From contig JAFTVU010000004.1 in assembly GCA_017465665.1 (NCBI GenBank), positions 42,845 to 106,844 on the forward strand: a stretch of 64,000 nt of DNA. The letters run 5' to 3'. The DNA comes from Oscillospiraceae bacterium. GTDB lineage: Bacteria > Bacillota > Clostridia > Oscillospirales > Ruminococcaceae. This document shows positions 8,001 to 15,654 of this stretch, piece after piece; the first letter of the stretch is position 1, and every line of letters starts with the position of its first letter. Position numbers and translations under genes: made by a program. The notes under the pieces were generated by a model, which was given only the letters and a program-made list of their open reading frames with translations, had not been told where the DNA came from and made no database searches.

Positions 8001-9296
8001 ATGGAAAGAACCATACTTCACTGTGATCTCAACGCATTCTACGCTTCGGTGGAGATGATGCTGGATCCGTCGCTGCGCGGAAAGGCGGTGGCGGTCTGCG
8101 GCAGCAAGGAGGACCGCCACGGAATAGTTCTGGCGAAATCCGAAAAAGCAAAGCGCTGCGGAGTAAAGACGGGCGAGGCTATCTGGCAGGCGCAGCAGAA
8201 ATGCCGTGATCTTGTGATAGTGCCGCCGCAGTTCGATCAGTACATGAAATATTCTGCGCTGACAAGGCGTATATACGAGGATTATACCGACCTGATAGAG
8301 CCTTTCGGTATAGACGAATGCTGGCTGGATGTCACTGCAAGCAGGTTGCTTTTCGGGGATGGCGAGCATATAGCCCATGTTATCCGTGAGCGTGTTAAAA
8401 AGGAGCTGGGGCTGACTATATCCGTTGGCGTCAGCTTTAACAAGGTGTTCGCAAAGCTTGGCTCGGATATGAAAAAGCCCGATGCGGTGACCGTTATCCC
8501 GAAGCAGGGCTTCCGTGAGAGGATAGGCGGACTTCCTGCAGGCGATATGCTGGGCGTAGGCCCTGCCACAGCAAGGTTCCTGGGCGAGAGAGGTATACAC
8601 ACCATAGCGCAGCTTGCGGCTATTGACGATTATACTCTGAAAAAGCTGGGCAAATGCGGCGAGCAGATATGGCGCAGCGCAAACGGTCTGGATGATGCGC
8701 CCGTGCATCACATGGATTTTGTGGATACTATCAAGAGCGTGGGACATGGAACTACCTGCGTTACCGATCTGTACAATGACGAGGATGTCTGGCGTGTGAT
8801 GTACAAGCTTTCGCAGGATATCTCGGCAAGGCTCAGGATATATAAGCTCAGAGCCGGCGGCGTGCAGATAGCCATAAAGGATAATATGTTCCATATAGCG
8901 CAGCATCAGCGGCCGTTGGATGCGCCTACCCAGTCCTTTGCCGAGATAGCACGGGCGGCTTTTATGCTGTTCAGGCGTGGCTATAACTGGCATACAGGGG
9001 TGCGTGCGCTTACTGTCCGTGCGATAGATCTCCGTTCCGAGAGCGAGGCGCAGCAGATATTTCTGGAAGCGGATATGGGAGCTTCCGAAAAGCAGGAGAA
9101 GCTGGAACGTGCCATGGAGAGCATACGCTCGCGCTACGGAAAGAGCTCCATCGAGATGGCGAGCCTTTTCCGAGCGCCCCGGCTTGCGGCAAAGGAGATA
9201 CCCAATACCATGCCGTCAGGAATACGTATTGCAGGTAATCCCGATGCGGATGCCATACCTGATCTGCCTGTTATGGAATTTGCGTCAGGAATTTGA
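8001..9296 (+). CDS. dinB: Y-family DNA polymerase IV
   Basis: This is a translesion DNA polymerase that extends mismatched or lesion-blocked primers. The 431 residues contain the catalytic opening HCDLNAFYASVE (metal ligand D9, steric-gate F13), the second acidic motif FGIDECWLD with D105 and E106, and the SVGVSFNKVFAKLGSDMKKPD palm motif. A helix-hairpin-helix region (PAGDMLGVGPATARFLG) and the little-finger domain follow. No clear C-terminal beta-clamp peptide was identified. AGGAGG precedes ATG 8001. The perfect promoter flanked by repeated GTTC motifs suggests damage-inducible control. Confidence 0.95.
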   Translation: MERTILHCDLNAFYASVEMMLDPSLRGKAVAVCGSKEDRHGIVLAKSEKAKRCGVKTGEAIWQAQQKCRDLVIVPPQFDQYMKYSALTRRIYEDYTDLIEPFGIDECWLDVTASRLLFGDGEHIAHVIRERVKKELGLTISVGVSFNKVFAKLGSDMKKPDAVTVIPKQGFRERIGGLPAGDMLGVGPATARFLGERGIHTIAQLAAIDDYTLKKLGKCGEQIWRSANGLDDAPVHHMDFVDTIKSVGHGTTCVTDLYNDEDVWRVMYKLSQDISARLRIYKLRAGGVQIAIKDNMFHIAQHQRPLDAPTQSFAEIARAAFMLFRRGYNWHTGVRALTVRAIDLRSESEAQQIFLEADMGASEKQEKLERAMESIRSRYGKSSIEMASLFRAPRLAAKEIPNTMPSGIRIAGNPDADAIPDLPVMEFASGI

Positions 9297-9337
9297 TATT
9301 TGCATCATGCACATGACATTTGTTTTTGAAAAACCTC

Positions 9338-9366
9338 TTGAAAACGTTGTCATTTAATGGTATCAT
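9338..9366 (+). promoter_or_regulatory. promoter of the ECF-S/DUF1893/AKR operon
   Basis: TTGAAA at 9338-9343 and TATCAT at 9361-9366, 17-nt spacer, 30 bases before the start codon of the first gene. No riboswitch-like structure was recognised in the short leader. Confidence 0.65.
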
Positions 9367-9396
9367 ATATTTAACCTGAATTTCGGAGGAATTAGT

Positions 9397-9948
9397 ATGA
9401 ATAATGTTATCAACAGAAAAGCTGTAGTTATAAAGGTGCTTGTTGCCCTTGGTGCAGTGATAGGTGCTGTGGCTCTGCCGCAGATATTCCATCTTATCGG
9501 TGTCGTATCAGGTACAGGTGCGGCTGTGGGAGCGGCTCTGCTGCCCATGCATCTCCCTGTGCTGCTGGCAGGCTTCCTCGGCGGTCCTGTGGCAGGACTG
9601 ATGGCAGGTGTGCTCAGCCCTGTTCTCAGCTTTGCGCTTACACAGATGCCAACCGCGGCTCTGCTGCCGTTTATGGTGATAGAGCTTGGCGTATACGGCC
9701 TTATGGCAGGACTTCTTTCCCGTGTTAAGCTGAACGGCTTTGTGAAGTTGCTTATCGTGCAGGCAGCAGGACGTCTTGCAAGGGCTGCGGCAACTCTGGC
9801 AGCGGTATACATCTTCGGAAATACTGCATTTACCGCAGAGGCTGCATGGACATTCGTAACAGCAGGTCTGTTTGGAATACTCATCCAGTGGGCGCTCGTG
9901 CCTTATCTCAGCGAAAAGCTGCAGGGTATCAGAAAGCTGTATGAGTGA
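9397..9948 (+). CDS. ECF transporter S component
   Basis: A hydrophobic 183-residue protein with about six membrane segments. It shows the alanine-rich first helix (KVLVALGAVIGAVALPQIFH) and short loops typical of substrate-binding S components of energy-coupling factor vitamin/cofactor transporters. These partner with a shared EcfA1/A2/T module, which is not encoded here. The substrate cannot be read from sequence. Translation is coupled to the next gene by an 8-base overlap, and the third gene is an Fe-S oxidoreductase, so the substrate may relate to that enzyme's metabolism. AGGAGG-like GGAGGA precedes ATG 9397. Confidence 0.85.
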   Translation: MNNVINRKAVVIKVLVALGAVIGAVALPQIFHLIGVVSGTGAAVGAALLPMHLPVLLAGFLGGPVAGLMAGVLSPVLSFALTQMPTAALLPFMVIELGVYGLMAGLLSRVKLNGFVKLLIVQAAGRLARAAATLAAVYIFGNTAFTAEAAWTFVTAGLFGILIQWALVPYLSEKLQGIRKLYE

Positions 9949-10369
9949 TATAGAAAGAGCAAAGCAGCTTCTTCACAGCGGCGGATATACCTGCGTGCTG
10001 TGCAAGGGTGATGCTGTTTATACCAGCACTGAGCGCGGTGTTGCTCCGATGGTGGAATGGCTGGATAACGGGGCAGAGCTTCACGGCTTTGCGGCGGCGG
10101 ATAAGGTCATCGGAAAGGCGGCAGCAATGCTGTTCGTGCTGGCAGGTGTATCGGAGATATACAGCGATGTTATGAGCGCATCCGCAGCAGAATTCCTGAA
10201 GAACAGCGGCGTGAGATATTCTTATGATGCTCTCACACAGCACATAATCAACCGCAAGGGTGATGGTATCTGCCCGATGGAGCAGCTTACAGCGGATATG
10301 GACAGCGCTGAAGAAGCGTTTGTGGCAATAAAAGAGAAACTGACTGAATTACGAAAGGGTAAGTTATGA
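9941..10369 (+). CDS. DUF1893 domain protein
   Basis: A 142-residue protein. Motifs typical of DUF1893 are [24 protein letters not shown] near residues 19-42 (Cys at both ends of the first strand) and a [11 protein letters not shown] helix. The family is small, cytoplasmic and of unknown function, with a fold related to cytidine deaminases by published structure comparison. The start at ATG 9941 overlaps the S-component stop by 8 bases; a longer frame upstream would overlap it by 77 bases. The stop overlaps the aldo/keto reductase ATG by 4 bases, so all three genes are translationally coupled. Confidence 0.85.
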   Translation: MSDIERAKQLLHSGGYTCVLCKGDAVYTSTERGVAPMVEWLDNGAELHGFAAADKVIGKAAAMLFVLAGVSEIYSDVMSASAAEFLKNSGVRYSYDALTQHIINRKGDGICPMEQLTADMDSAEEAFVAIKEKLTELRKGKL

Positions 10370-11460
10370 AGAAATTAGGATTTGGACTTATGCGTCTTCC
10401 GCTGCTTGACGGAAACGATCAGAAGAGCTTTGACAAGGAGCAGATATGCCGCATGGCAGACAGCTTTATGGAGCAGGGCTTTACATATTTCGATACAGCG
10501 TATATGTATCATGACGGCGGCAGCGAGTGCGTTGTAAAGGAAGTGCTGGTGGACCGTCATCCGCGTGACAGCTTCCTGCTTGCCACAAAGCTCCCTACAA
10601 TGATGCTTAAGGAAGAGGCGGATATGGAGCGCATCTTCTCAGATCAGCTTGAAAAAACAGGCGCAGGCTACTTTGATTACTATCTGCTGCACTGCCTTAC
10701 AAAGGAGAACTACGAGATCTCCACACGCCTTGGTGCGTTTGATTTCGTGATGCAGAAGAAAAAGGACGGTCTGGCACGCAGGATAGGCTTCTCCTATCAC
10801 GATAATGCGGAGCTTCTGGATGAGATACTCACCGCTCACCCCGAAATGGAGTTCGTGCAGCTTCAGATCAATTATCTCGACTGGGAGGATAACGGAGTTC
10901 AGTCCCGCAAGTGCTACGAGGTAGCAAGAAAGCACGGCAAGGATATCATCGTTATGGAGCCTGTAAAGGGCGGCACGCTTGCGAACGTTCCTCCCAGAGC
11001 TGAAAAGCTACTGAAGGAAAAGGAGCCCGATAATTCCGTGGCTTCATGGGCAGTGCGCTTTGCGGCAAGCTGCGAGGGCGTTATAATGGTGCTCAGCGGC
11101 ATGAGCAATATGCAGCAGCTTACCGATAATACAGGCTATATGGCGGAGTTCAGACCGCTGGACGCTGAGGAGAGAGCGCTGGTATTCAAGGTGGCAGATA
11201 TCATCAATACCGCAGTTTCTGTTCCCTGTACCGCATGCCGCTACTGCGTTGAGGGATGTCCCATGAATATCCCGATACCCGAATACTTTGCGCTGTACAA
11301 CGCCGAAAAGCAGGGAACAGCAGAGAGCACCTACGAGGAGACAGGCAAGGGGCTCGGCAAGGCCTCTGACTGCATAGAGTGCGGTCAGTGCGAGGGTCAT
11401 TGTCCTCAGCATCTTGAGATAATAAAGCTCCTTAAGGATGTCGCAGTGACATTTGAATAA
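10366..11460 (+). CDS. aldo/keto reductase with C-terminal 4Fe-4S clusters
   Basis: A 364-residue protein. Residues 1-270 form the AKR TIM barrel with the catalytic-Tyr segment [13 protein letters not shown] and [12 protein letters not shown]. The C-terminal 90 residues add a ferredoxin-like module: [18 protein letters not shown] and [13 protein letters not shown], enough ligands for two 4Fe-4S clusters. These Fe-S AKRs are common in anaerobes and presumably take electrons from ferredoxin-like donors rather than only NADPH. It is the third gene of the operon (ATGA overlap with DUF1893 gene) and is followed by a terminator. Confidence 0.93.
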   Translation: MKKLGFGLMRLPLLDGNDQKSFDKEQICRMADSFMEQGFTYFDTAYMYHDGGSECVVKEVLVDRHPRDSFLLATKLPTMMLKEEADMERIFSDQLEKTGAGYFDYYLLHCLTKENYEISTRLGAFDFVMQKKKDGLARRIGFSYHDNAELLDEILTAHPEMEFVQLQINYLDWEDNGVQSRKCYEVARKHGKDIIVMEPVKGGTLANVPPRAEKLLKEKEPDNSVASWAVRFAASCEGVIMVLSGMSNMQQLTDNTGYMAEFRPLDAEERALVFKVADIINTAVSVPCTACRYCVEGCPMNIPIPEYFALYNAEKQGTAESTYEETGKGLGKASDCIECGQCEGHCPQHLEIIKLLKDVAVTFE

Positions 11461-11468
11461 CATATTAC

Positions 11469-11505
11469 AAAGCCGCTTCTGGTGCGATATCAGAGGCGGC
11501 TTTTT
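11469..11505 (+). terminator. hairpin terminator after aldo/keto reductase
   Basis: A 13-bp stem with one G-T pair (11469-11481 with 11491-11503), 9-nt loop, followed by TTTTT within and after the stem. It is similar in sequence to the hairpin at 5999-6034. Confidence 0.85.
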
Positions 11506-11512
11506 CGTGCTG

Positions 11513-11541
11513 TTGACTTTTTGCGGTTTGTTTGCTATAAT
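11513..11541 (+). promoter_or_regulatory. orphan promoter with no gene downstream
   Basis: TTGACT at 11513-11518 and TATAAT at 11536-11541, 17-nt spacer. Its -35 flank (TTGACTTTTTGCGG), spacing and the downstream GATAAATAAG-ATTTG block match the DUF5131 promoter at 6050. Only an inverted repeat and a terminator-like hairpin follow. Confidence 0.7.
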
Positions 11542-11565
11542 CAATCTGTCGATAAATAAGGATTT

Positions 11566-11634
11566 GTAGGGGCGACCTGTGGTCGCCCGTTTATGACGAT
11601 CGTGTTTTAGCGGGCGACCACAGGTCGCCCCTAC
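11566..11634. repeat. 69-bp inverted-repeat element (MITE/REP-like)
   Basis: Perfect 24-bp arms (11566-11589 and 11611-11634) surround a 21-nt centre. Each arm is itself a hairpin: GGGCGACC-TGT-GGTCGCCC. The ends are GTAGGGGCG and CGCCCCTAC, the same as the element at 40168-40235. No reading frame is present. Confidence 0.85.
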
Positions 11635-11691
11635 ACCGATGCGTTAATTAATATCGTGTGTCAAATCTCATTTTGTTTATAAGTTAACGCA

Positions 11692-11724
11692 ATCCAGAGA
11701 AGATATATCTCCTCTGGATCTTTT
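11692..11724 (+). terminator. terminator-like hairpin of the gene-less cassette
   Basis: ATCCAGAG (11692-11699) pairs with CTCTGGAT (11712-11719), followed by TTTT. The 5' arm AATCCAGAGAAGA is shared with the hairpin downstream of the DUF5131 gene at 6862. Confidence 0.55.
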
Positions 11725-11742
11725 ATGTCATCCTGCTTTGGC

Positions 11743-11787
11743 AATTTCCAGTTTTTGATCTGTTTCCAATTGGAATTTCCAGTTTTT
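11743..11787. repeat. 14-bp direct repeat upstream of spo0A
   Basis: AATTTCCAGTTTTT occurs at 11743-11756 and 11774-11787 (31-base period, about three helical turns), with a CCAATTGG palindrome between. It lies in the 270-base noncoding region before spo0A and may be a regulator site; nothing else was recognised there apart from the box and promoter listed. Confidence 0.4.
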
Positions 11788-11788
11788 T

Positions 11789-11799
11789 CTCGACAAAAT
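11789..11799 (-). promoter_or_regulatory. possible Spo0A box upstream of spo0A
   Basis: On the minus strand the sequence reads TTTTGTCGAG, one mismatch from the published 0A-box core TTGTCGAA. It lies about 150 bases upstream of the spo0A -35. Autoregulation would fit other Firmicutes, but a single imperfect site is weak evidence. Confidence 0.3.
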
Positions 11800-11946
11800 G
11801 TGTTAATTATTTGTTACAAATTATAGGTTTCTGCTGTGATTAAAGGATGAGGATGGTAAACAAATGGCTTAACAGCCGCGTTTTTCGGCTTTGCGATGCC
11901 TTTTTATACAAATTGGTAAATAAATGTAAAAATTTCCAAAAAGTAC

Positions 11947-11975
11947 TTGAAATTTTATCCAGTATATGGTAATAT
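11947..11975 (+). promoter_or_regulatory. sigma-A-type promoter of spo0A
   Basis: TTGAAA at 11947-11952 and TAATAT at 11970-11975 with a 17-nt spacer, 20 bases before the GGAGG of spo0A. Confidence 0.65.
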
Positions 11976-12011
11976 AAGGATGCAAGAAAACTTATGGAGG
12001 TTTTAAAAAAT

Positions 12012-12785
12012 ATGAATCAGATCAAAGTATTAATCGGTAACGACACCGCAGACTGCGGTATGGCATGGGCAGGAGCAATGAAAGCAGCAGGTATGTACGC
12101 TATAACACGCCGCTGTGACGGAAACTCTGTGCTGAACTCTATCAAGTCCGAAGCGCCTGATGTGGCGGTGCTGGATGAGAGGATGCCTTTCTGTGACGCG
12201 CTGGAGGTCATCCGCCGATTAAAGATGGAAAAGAAGTATGTGCCTCAGGTAATAGTAGTGACAAGCATGATCACTCCTCAGCTTGAGCGTGAGGCTGTCA
12301 GCGCAGGTGCTGCCTGTGTGATGATGAAGCCCATCGACCCGAAATTCCTTGTGACACGTATCTCCGAGCTGTGCGGCTTTGAGCACGAGCCTACCGCTGT
12401 CCCTGATGAGACAGACCTTGAATGTGCGGTCACTGAGATAATCCATCAGGTGGGAATTCCTGCTCACATCAAGGGCTACCACTATCTCCGCACCGCAATT
12501 ATGCTCTCAGTCAATAATGACGACATGATAAACTGCATCACAAAGCTGCTCTATCCCACGGTTGCAAAAAGATATCAGACCACATCCTCCCGCGTTGAGC
12601 GTGCTATCCGTCACGCTATCGAGATCGCATGGGACCGCGGCGACATCGATGTGCTTACACGCATTTTCTCCTACACGATACATACATCCCGCGGAAAGCC
12701 CACAAACTCTGAATTTATAGCGCTCATCGCAGATCACCTGCGCCTGAAGTTCAAGTCAAGAAATGCAGTTCCTGCTTACAGATGA
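12012..12785 (+). CDS. spo0A: sporulation master response regulator Spo0A
   Basis: A 257-residue protein. The N-terminal receiver has phosphoacceptor D55 (VAVLDERMP), T84 and K106 (MMKPID). The acidic pocket reads N10-D11 where most receivers have two acidic residues. The C-terminal DNA-binding domain carries the Spo0A hallmarks HQVGIPAHIKGYHYLR, LYPTVAKRYQTTSSRVERAIRHA and KPTNSEFIALIADHLR. Phosphorylated Spo0A binds 0A boxes and controls entry into sporulation and other stationary-phase genes. The start ATG 12012 follows TGGAGG; an ATG at 11994 would place the ribosome binding site inside the gene. It is monocistronic with a terminator. Confidence 0.95.
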   Translation: MNQIKVLIGNDTADCGMAWAGAMKAAGMYAITRRCDGNSVLNSIKSEAPDVAVLDERMPFCDALEVIRRLKMEKKYVPQVIVVTSMITPQLEREAVSAGAACVMMKPIDPKFLVTRISELCGFEHEPTAVPDETDLECAVTEIIHQVGIPAHIKGYHYLRTAIMLSVNNDDMINCITKLLYPTVAKRYQTTSSRVERAIRHAIEIAWDRGDIDVLTRIFSYTIHTSRGKPTNSEFIALIADHLRLKFKSRNAVPAYR

Positions 12786-12798
12786 TCGGAATTACATA

Positions 12799-12828
12799 AA
12801 GCCACCGTTTTCGCGGTGGCTTATCTTT
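12799..12828 (+). terminator. spo0A terminator
   Basis: A 9-bp stem (12799-12807 with 12814-12822), 6-nt loop, followed by ATCTTTTT. Confidence 0.85.
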
Positions 12829-12836
12829 TTGGGATA

Positions 12837-12867
12837 ACAAAAAGAGGGAAGCGCTTGCTTCCCTCTT
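12837..12867 (-). terminator. pnp terminator
   Basis: An 11-bp perfect stem (12842-12852 with 12857-12867) with loop GCTT. On the minus strand it is followed by a TTTTTGTT tract, 16 bases after the pnp stop. Confidence 0.88.
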
Positions 12868-12882
12868 GATGATTCAATAATA

Positions 12883-15009
12883 TCAGCCGTTGTTCTGAGC
12901 TGCTCTCTTAGCCTCGATATCAGCCAGAGCGTCCTTGCGGGAGAGATTGATCCTGCCCTGCTGGTCGATCTCCATTACCTTAACGATGATCTCATCGCCG
13001 ATGGATACAACGTCCTCGACCTTTTCAACGCGTCTGTTCTCAAGCTTGGAGATGTGTACCATACCGTCCTTGCCGGGAGCGATCTCTACAAATGCGCCGA
13101 AGTTCATGATACGAACTACCTTACCCTTGTAGATAGCACCGATCTCGGGAGGATTAACGATAGTACCGATAACCTGTACACAAGCGTTTGCCTTTTCCAT
13201 ATCAAGACCGCAGATGAATACGTTACCCTCATCATCGATATCGATCTTGCACTCGAAGTCAGCGCAAAGCTTCTGGATGATCTTGCCGCCCTTACCGATG
13301 ACCTCGCTGATCTTATCAGCGGGAACCTTGGTGGTGAGCATCTTGGGAGCGTACTTACCAACTTCCTTGCGGGGCTCAGGAATAGCCTTGAGCATGATCT
13401 CGTCAAGGATGTAGTTACGTGCTGTGTGAGTTGTTTCGATAGCCTGACGGATGATCTCAGGTGTAAGACCGTCGATCTTCAGGTCCATCTGGATAGCTGT
13501 GATACCGTCATGTGTACCTGCTACCTTGAAGTCCATATCGCCGAAGAAGTCCTCAACGCCCTGGATATCGATCATTGTATCCCATCTGTCACCCTCGGTG
13601 ATAAGACCGCAGGAGATACCTGCAACGGGCTTCTTGATCGGAACACCTGCATCCATCAGAGCAATTGTGGAGCCACAGATAGAGCCCTGGGATGTGGAGC
13701 CGTTGGAGGAAAGTACCTCAGAAACCAGACGGATAGCGTAGGGGAACTCCTCAACGGAGGGGATAACAGGAACAAGAGCACGCTCAGCCAGTGCACCGTG
13801 ACCGATCTCACGTCTGCCGGGGCCGCGGCTTGCCTTTGTCTCGCCTACGGAGTAAGCGGGGAAGTTGTAGTGGTGCATATAGCGCTTGCCCTCTTCCTCG
13901 TCAAGACCCTCAAGCTTCTGGGAATCGCTTACGGGACCCAGTGTAGCGATAGTCATTACCTGTGTCTGTCCTCTTGTGAACAGACCAGAGCCGTGTACTC
14001 TGGGAAGAACGCCGACCTCAGCAGCCAGAGGACGGATCTCGTCCATTCTTCTGCCGTCAACACGCTTGCCCTCGTCCAGCAGCCAGCGGCGTACTACGAA
14101 CTTCTGCAGCTTGTAGATGCACTCGTCGATCATGCCGATCTTCTCGGGGTATACCTCGTCAAACTTTGCATGGATATCGTCAACGATGGGTGCAAGGCGC
14201 TCCTCGCGGATGTTTTTGTCGTCTGTGTCAAGAGCGAACTTAACACGGTCGATAGCGAACTCGGAGATAGCGTCGAACATATCGTGGTCAACTTCCTGGG
14301 ACTCGAAAGCAAACTTGGGCTTGCCGATCTGAGCCTGGATATCCTTGATGAAGGGGATGAGGCTTGTGGTGATCTCCTTGTGACCGGCCATGATAGCTTC
14401 GATCATCTTCTCATCGGGAACCTCGTTAGCGCCTGCCTCGATCATAACTACCTTATGCTCGGAGGAAGCAACTGTCAGTGTGAGGTCTGTCTTTGCTCTC
14501 TGCTCGAGAGTGGGCATCATAACGATCTCGCCGTCAACCAGACCAACGGAAACGCCGCCGATAGGGCCGTTCCAGGGGATATCGGAAATGGAAACTGCGA
14601 TTGATGCACCGATCATGCCGAGGATCTCGGGGGATGCATCGGGATCAACAGCCAGAACTGTCATTGTGATAGCTACGTCATTTCTCATATCCTTGGGGAA
14701 CAGAGGACGCATAGGACGGTCAACTACACGGGAAGTGAGGATCGCCTTTTCGGACGGACGGCCCTCTCTCTTGAGGAAGCCGCCGGGGATCTTACCTACG
14801 GAGTACAGTCTCTCCTCGTAATCAACGGCTAAGGGGAAGAAATCCACGCCGTCACGGGGCTTAGCGGAAGCGGTTACGTTTACCATAACAACAGTCTCGC
14901 CGTACTTTACCCAGCAGGAGCCGTTTGCGAGTCCGCATACCTTGCCTGTCTCAACGGTGAGCTCACGGCCTGCGAACATTGTCTTGAAAACTCTGTAATT
15001 TTCAAACAT
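12883..15009 (-). CDS. pnp: polynucleotide phosphorylase
   Basis: A 3'-5' phosphorolytic exoribonuclease of RNA decay. The 708 residues contain two RNase PH domains (about 1-215 and 310-535) separated by an all-helical linker. FFPLAVDYEER and GPGRREIGHGALAERAL mark the first and second cores. A KH domain (ISEVIGKGGKIIQKL) and a C-terminal S1 domain (GAIYKGKVVRIMNFGAFVEI) follow. It lies downstream of rpsO, the classic order in bacteria. The 190-base rpsO-pnp spacer holds an rpsO terminator and a long imperfect hairpin just before pnp, a likely control element. AAAGGAAAT precedes the ATG. Confidence 0.98.
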   Translation of the reverse strand: MFENYRVFKTMFAGRELTVETGKVCGLANGSCWVKYGETVVMVNVTASAKPRDGVDFFPLAVDYEERLYSVGKIPGGFLKREGRPSEKAILTSRVVDRPMRPLFPKDMRNDVAITMTVLAVDPDASPEILGMIGASIAVSISDIPWNGPIGGVSVGLVDGEIVMMPTLEQRAKTDLTLTVASSEHKVVMIEAGANEVPDEKMIEAIMAGHKEITTSLIPFIKDIQAQIGKPKFAFESQEVDHDMFDAISEFAIDRVKFALDTDDKNIREERLAPIVDDIHAKFDEVYPEKIGMIDECIYKLQKFVVRRWLLDEGKRVDGRRMDEIRPLAAEVGVLPRVHGSGLFTRGQTQVMTIATLGPVSDSQKLEGLDEEEGKRYMHHYNFPAYSVGETKASRGPGRREIGHGALAERALVPVIPSVEEFPYAIRLVSEVLSSNGSTSQGSICGSTIALMDAGVPIKKPVAGISCGLITEGDRWDTMIDIQGVEDFFGDMDFKVAGTHDGITAIQMDLKIDGLTPEIIRQAIETTHTARNYILDEIMLKAIPEPRKEVGKYAPKMLTTKVPADKISEVIGKGGKIIQKLCADFECKIDIDDEGNVFICGLDMEKANACVQVIGTIVNPPEIGAIYKGKVVRIMNFGAFVEIAPGKDGMVHISKLENRRVEKVEDVVSIGDEIIVKVMEIDQQGRINLSRKDALADIEAKRAAQNNG

Positions 15010-15044
15010 CTTTTTTATTTCCTTTCATTATAGTTGTTTAAGGT

Positions 15045-15110
15045 CCGCAGCTTTAGCAATTAAACTCAACCTGCGGAGCACCGCATGCTCAGTTTAATGC
15101 TAACCTCTGC
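15045..15110 (-). promoter_or_regulatory. long hairpin in the pnp leader
   Basis: On the minus strand a stacked hairpin forms: outer CGCAG/CTGCG, middle TTAGCATTAAACT with AGTTTAATTGCTAA (one bulge), and inner TGCGG/CCGCA closed by a 4-nt loop. It ends 35 bases before the pnp start. PNPase in Escherichia coli represses itself through an RNase III-processed leader stem of this kind; a similar role here is inferred. Confidence 0.6.
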
Positions 15111-15152
15111 GTACCTTTAGTGTGATAAAGTAATTCAAGAGTAATACAAAAG

Positions 15153-15186
15153 GGGCAGAACTGAGCTTTTAAGCGCAGTGCTGCCC
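15153..15186 (-). terminator. rpsO terminator / rpsO-pnp attenuator
   Basis: An 11-bp stem with one mismatch (15153-15163 with 15176-15186). On the minus strand it is followed by TTTTGT, 14 bases after the rpsO stop. The short U-run suggests partial read-through into pnp. Confidence 0.7.
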
Positions 15187-15200
15187 ATTTTTGCACTTGA

Positions 15201-15467
15201 TTACTTACGGATACCCAGCTTAGCGATGATTGCTCTGTAACGCTCGATGTCCTTCTTCTGCAGGTAGTTGAGGAGGTTTCTTCTCTTACCTACCATCTTC
15301 AGCAGACCACGTCTGGAGTGGTGATCCTTCTGGTGAACCTTGATGTGCTCAGTCAGGTCGTTGATTCTCTTTGTGAGAATTGCGATCTGAACCTCAGGAG
15401 AACCTGTGTCGTTGTCTGCAAGGCGGTTAGCCTCGATTACCTGTGCCTTTTCTTCTTTTCTTAACAT
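15201..15467 (-). CDS. rpsO: 30S ribosomal protein S15
   Basis: 88 residues, the standard length. It shows the S15 features [43 protein letters not shown] and a terminal Arg/Lys-rich helix. S15 is a primary binder of the 16S rRNA central domain. It has its own perfect-spacing promoter and a structured 95-base leader that could carry S15 autoregulation. GAGGTGTTACT precedes the ATG. Confidence 0.98.
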   Translation of the reverse strand: MLRKEEKAQVIEANRLADNDTGSPEVQIAILTKRINDLTEHIKVHQKDHHSRRGLLKMVGKRRNLLNYLQKKDIERYRAIIAKLGIRK

Positions 15468-15492
15468 AGTAACACCTCATAAAATTTTTATT

Positions 15493-15542
15493 CCGTCATC
15501 ATAGTGGCGGGACTGGTGTTTATCCACGCTCCATGAATACGG
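15493..15542 (-). promoter_or_regulatory. structured 5' leader of rpsO (candidate S15 autoregulatory RNA)
   Basis: On the minus strand CCGT-x2-TCAT pairs with ATGA-x2-ACGG, enclosing a GTGG/CCAC hairpin whose loop contains ACCAG and TCCCG. Nested helices in rpsO leaders bind S15 in several bacterial phyla; membership of a known class was not testable here. Confidence 0.45.
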
Positions 15543-15568
15543 TATATTGTGCATAGCACAACACGATT

Positions 15569-15597
15569 ATTATAACATATTAATTTCTGTTTGTAAA
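15569..15597 (-). promoter_or_regulatory. rpsO promoter
   Basis: On the minus strand TTTACA (15597-15592) and TATAAT (15574-15569), 17-nt spacer, about 95 bases before rpsO. Confidence 0.85.
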
Positions 15598-15654
15598 GAG
15601 GTTTTAGAAAAATATTTTACATTATTTTATTATTATACAGGGAACTGCTCCGTA

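Noticed and set aside
13054-14604. 516-codon open frame on the plus strand
   Set aside because: It lies antisense within pnp, whose protein is conserved throughout. The translation is low-complexity in the way of antisense frames and shows no domain.
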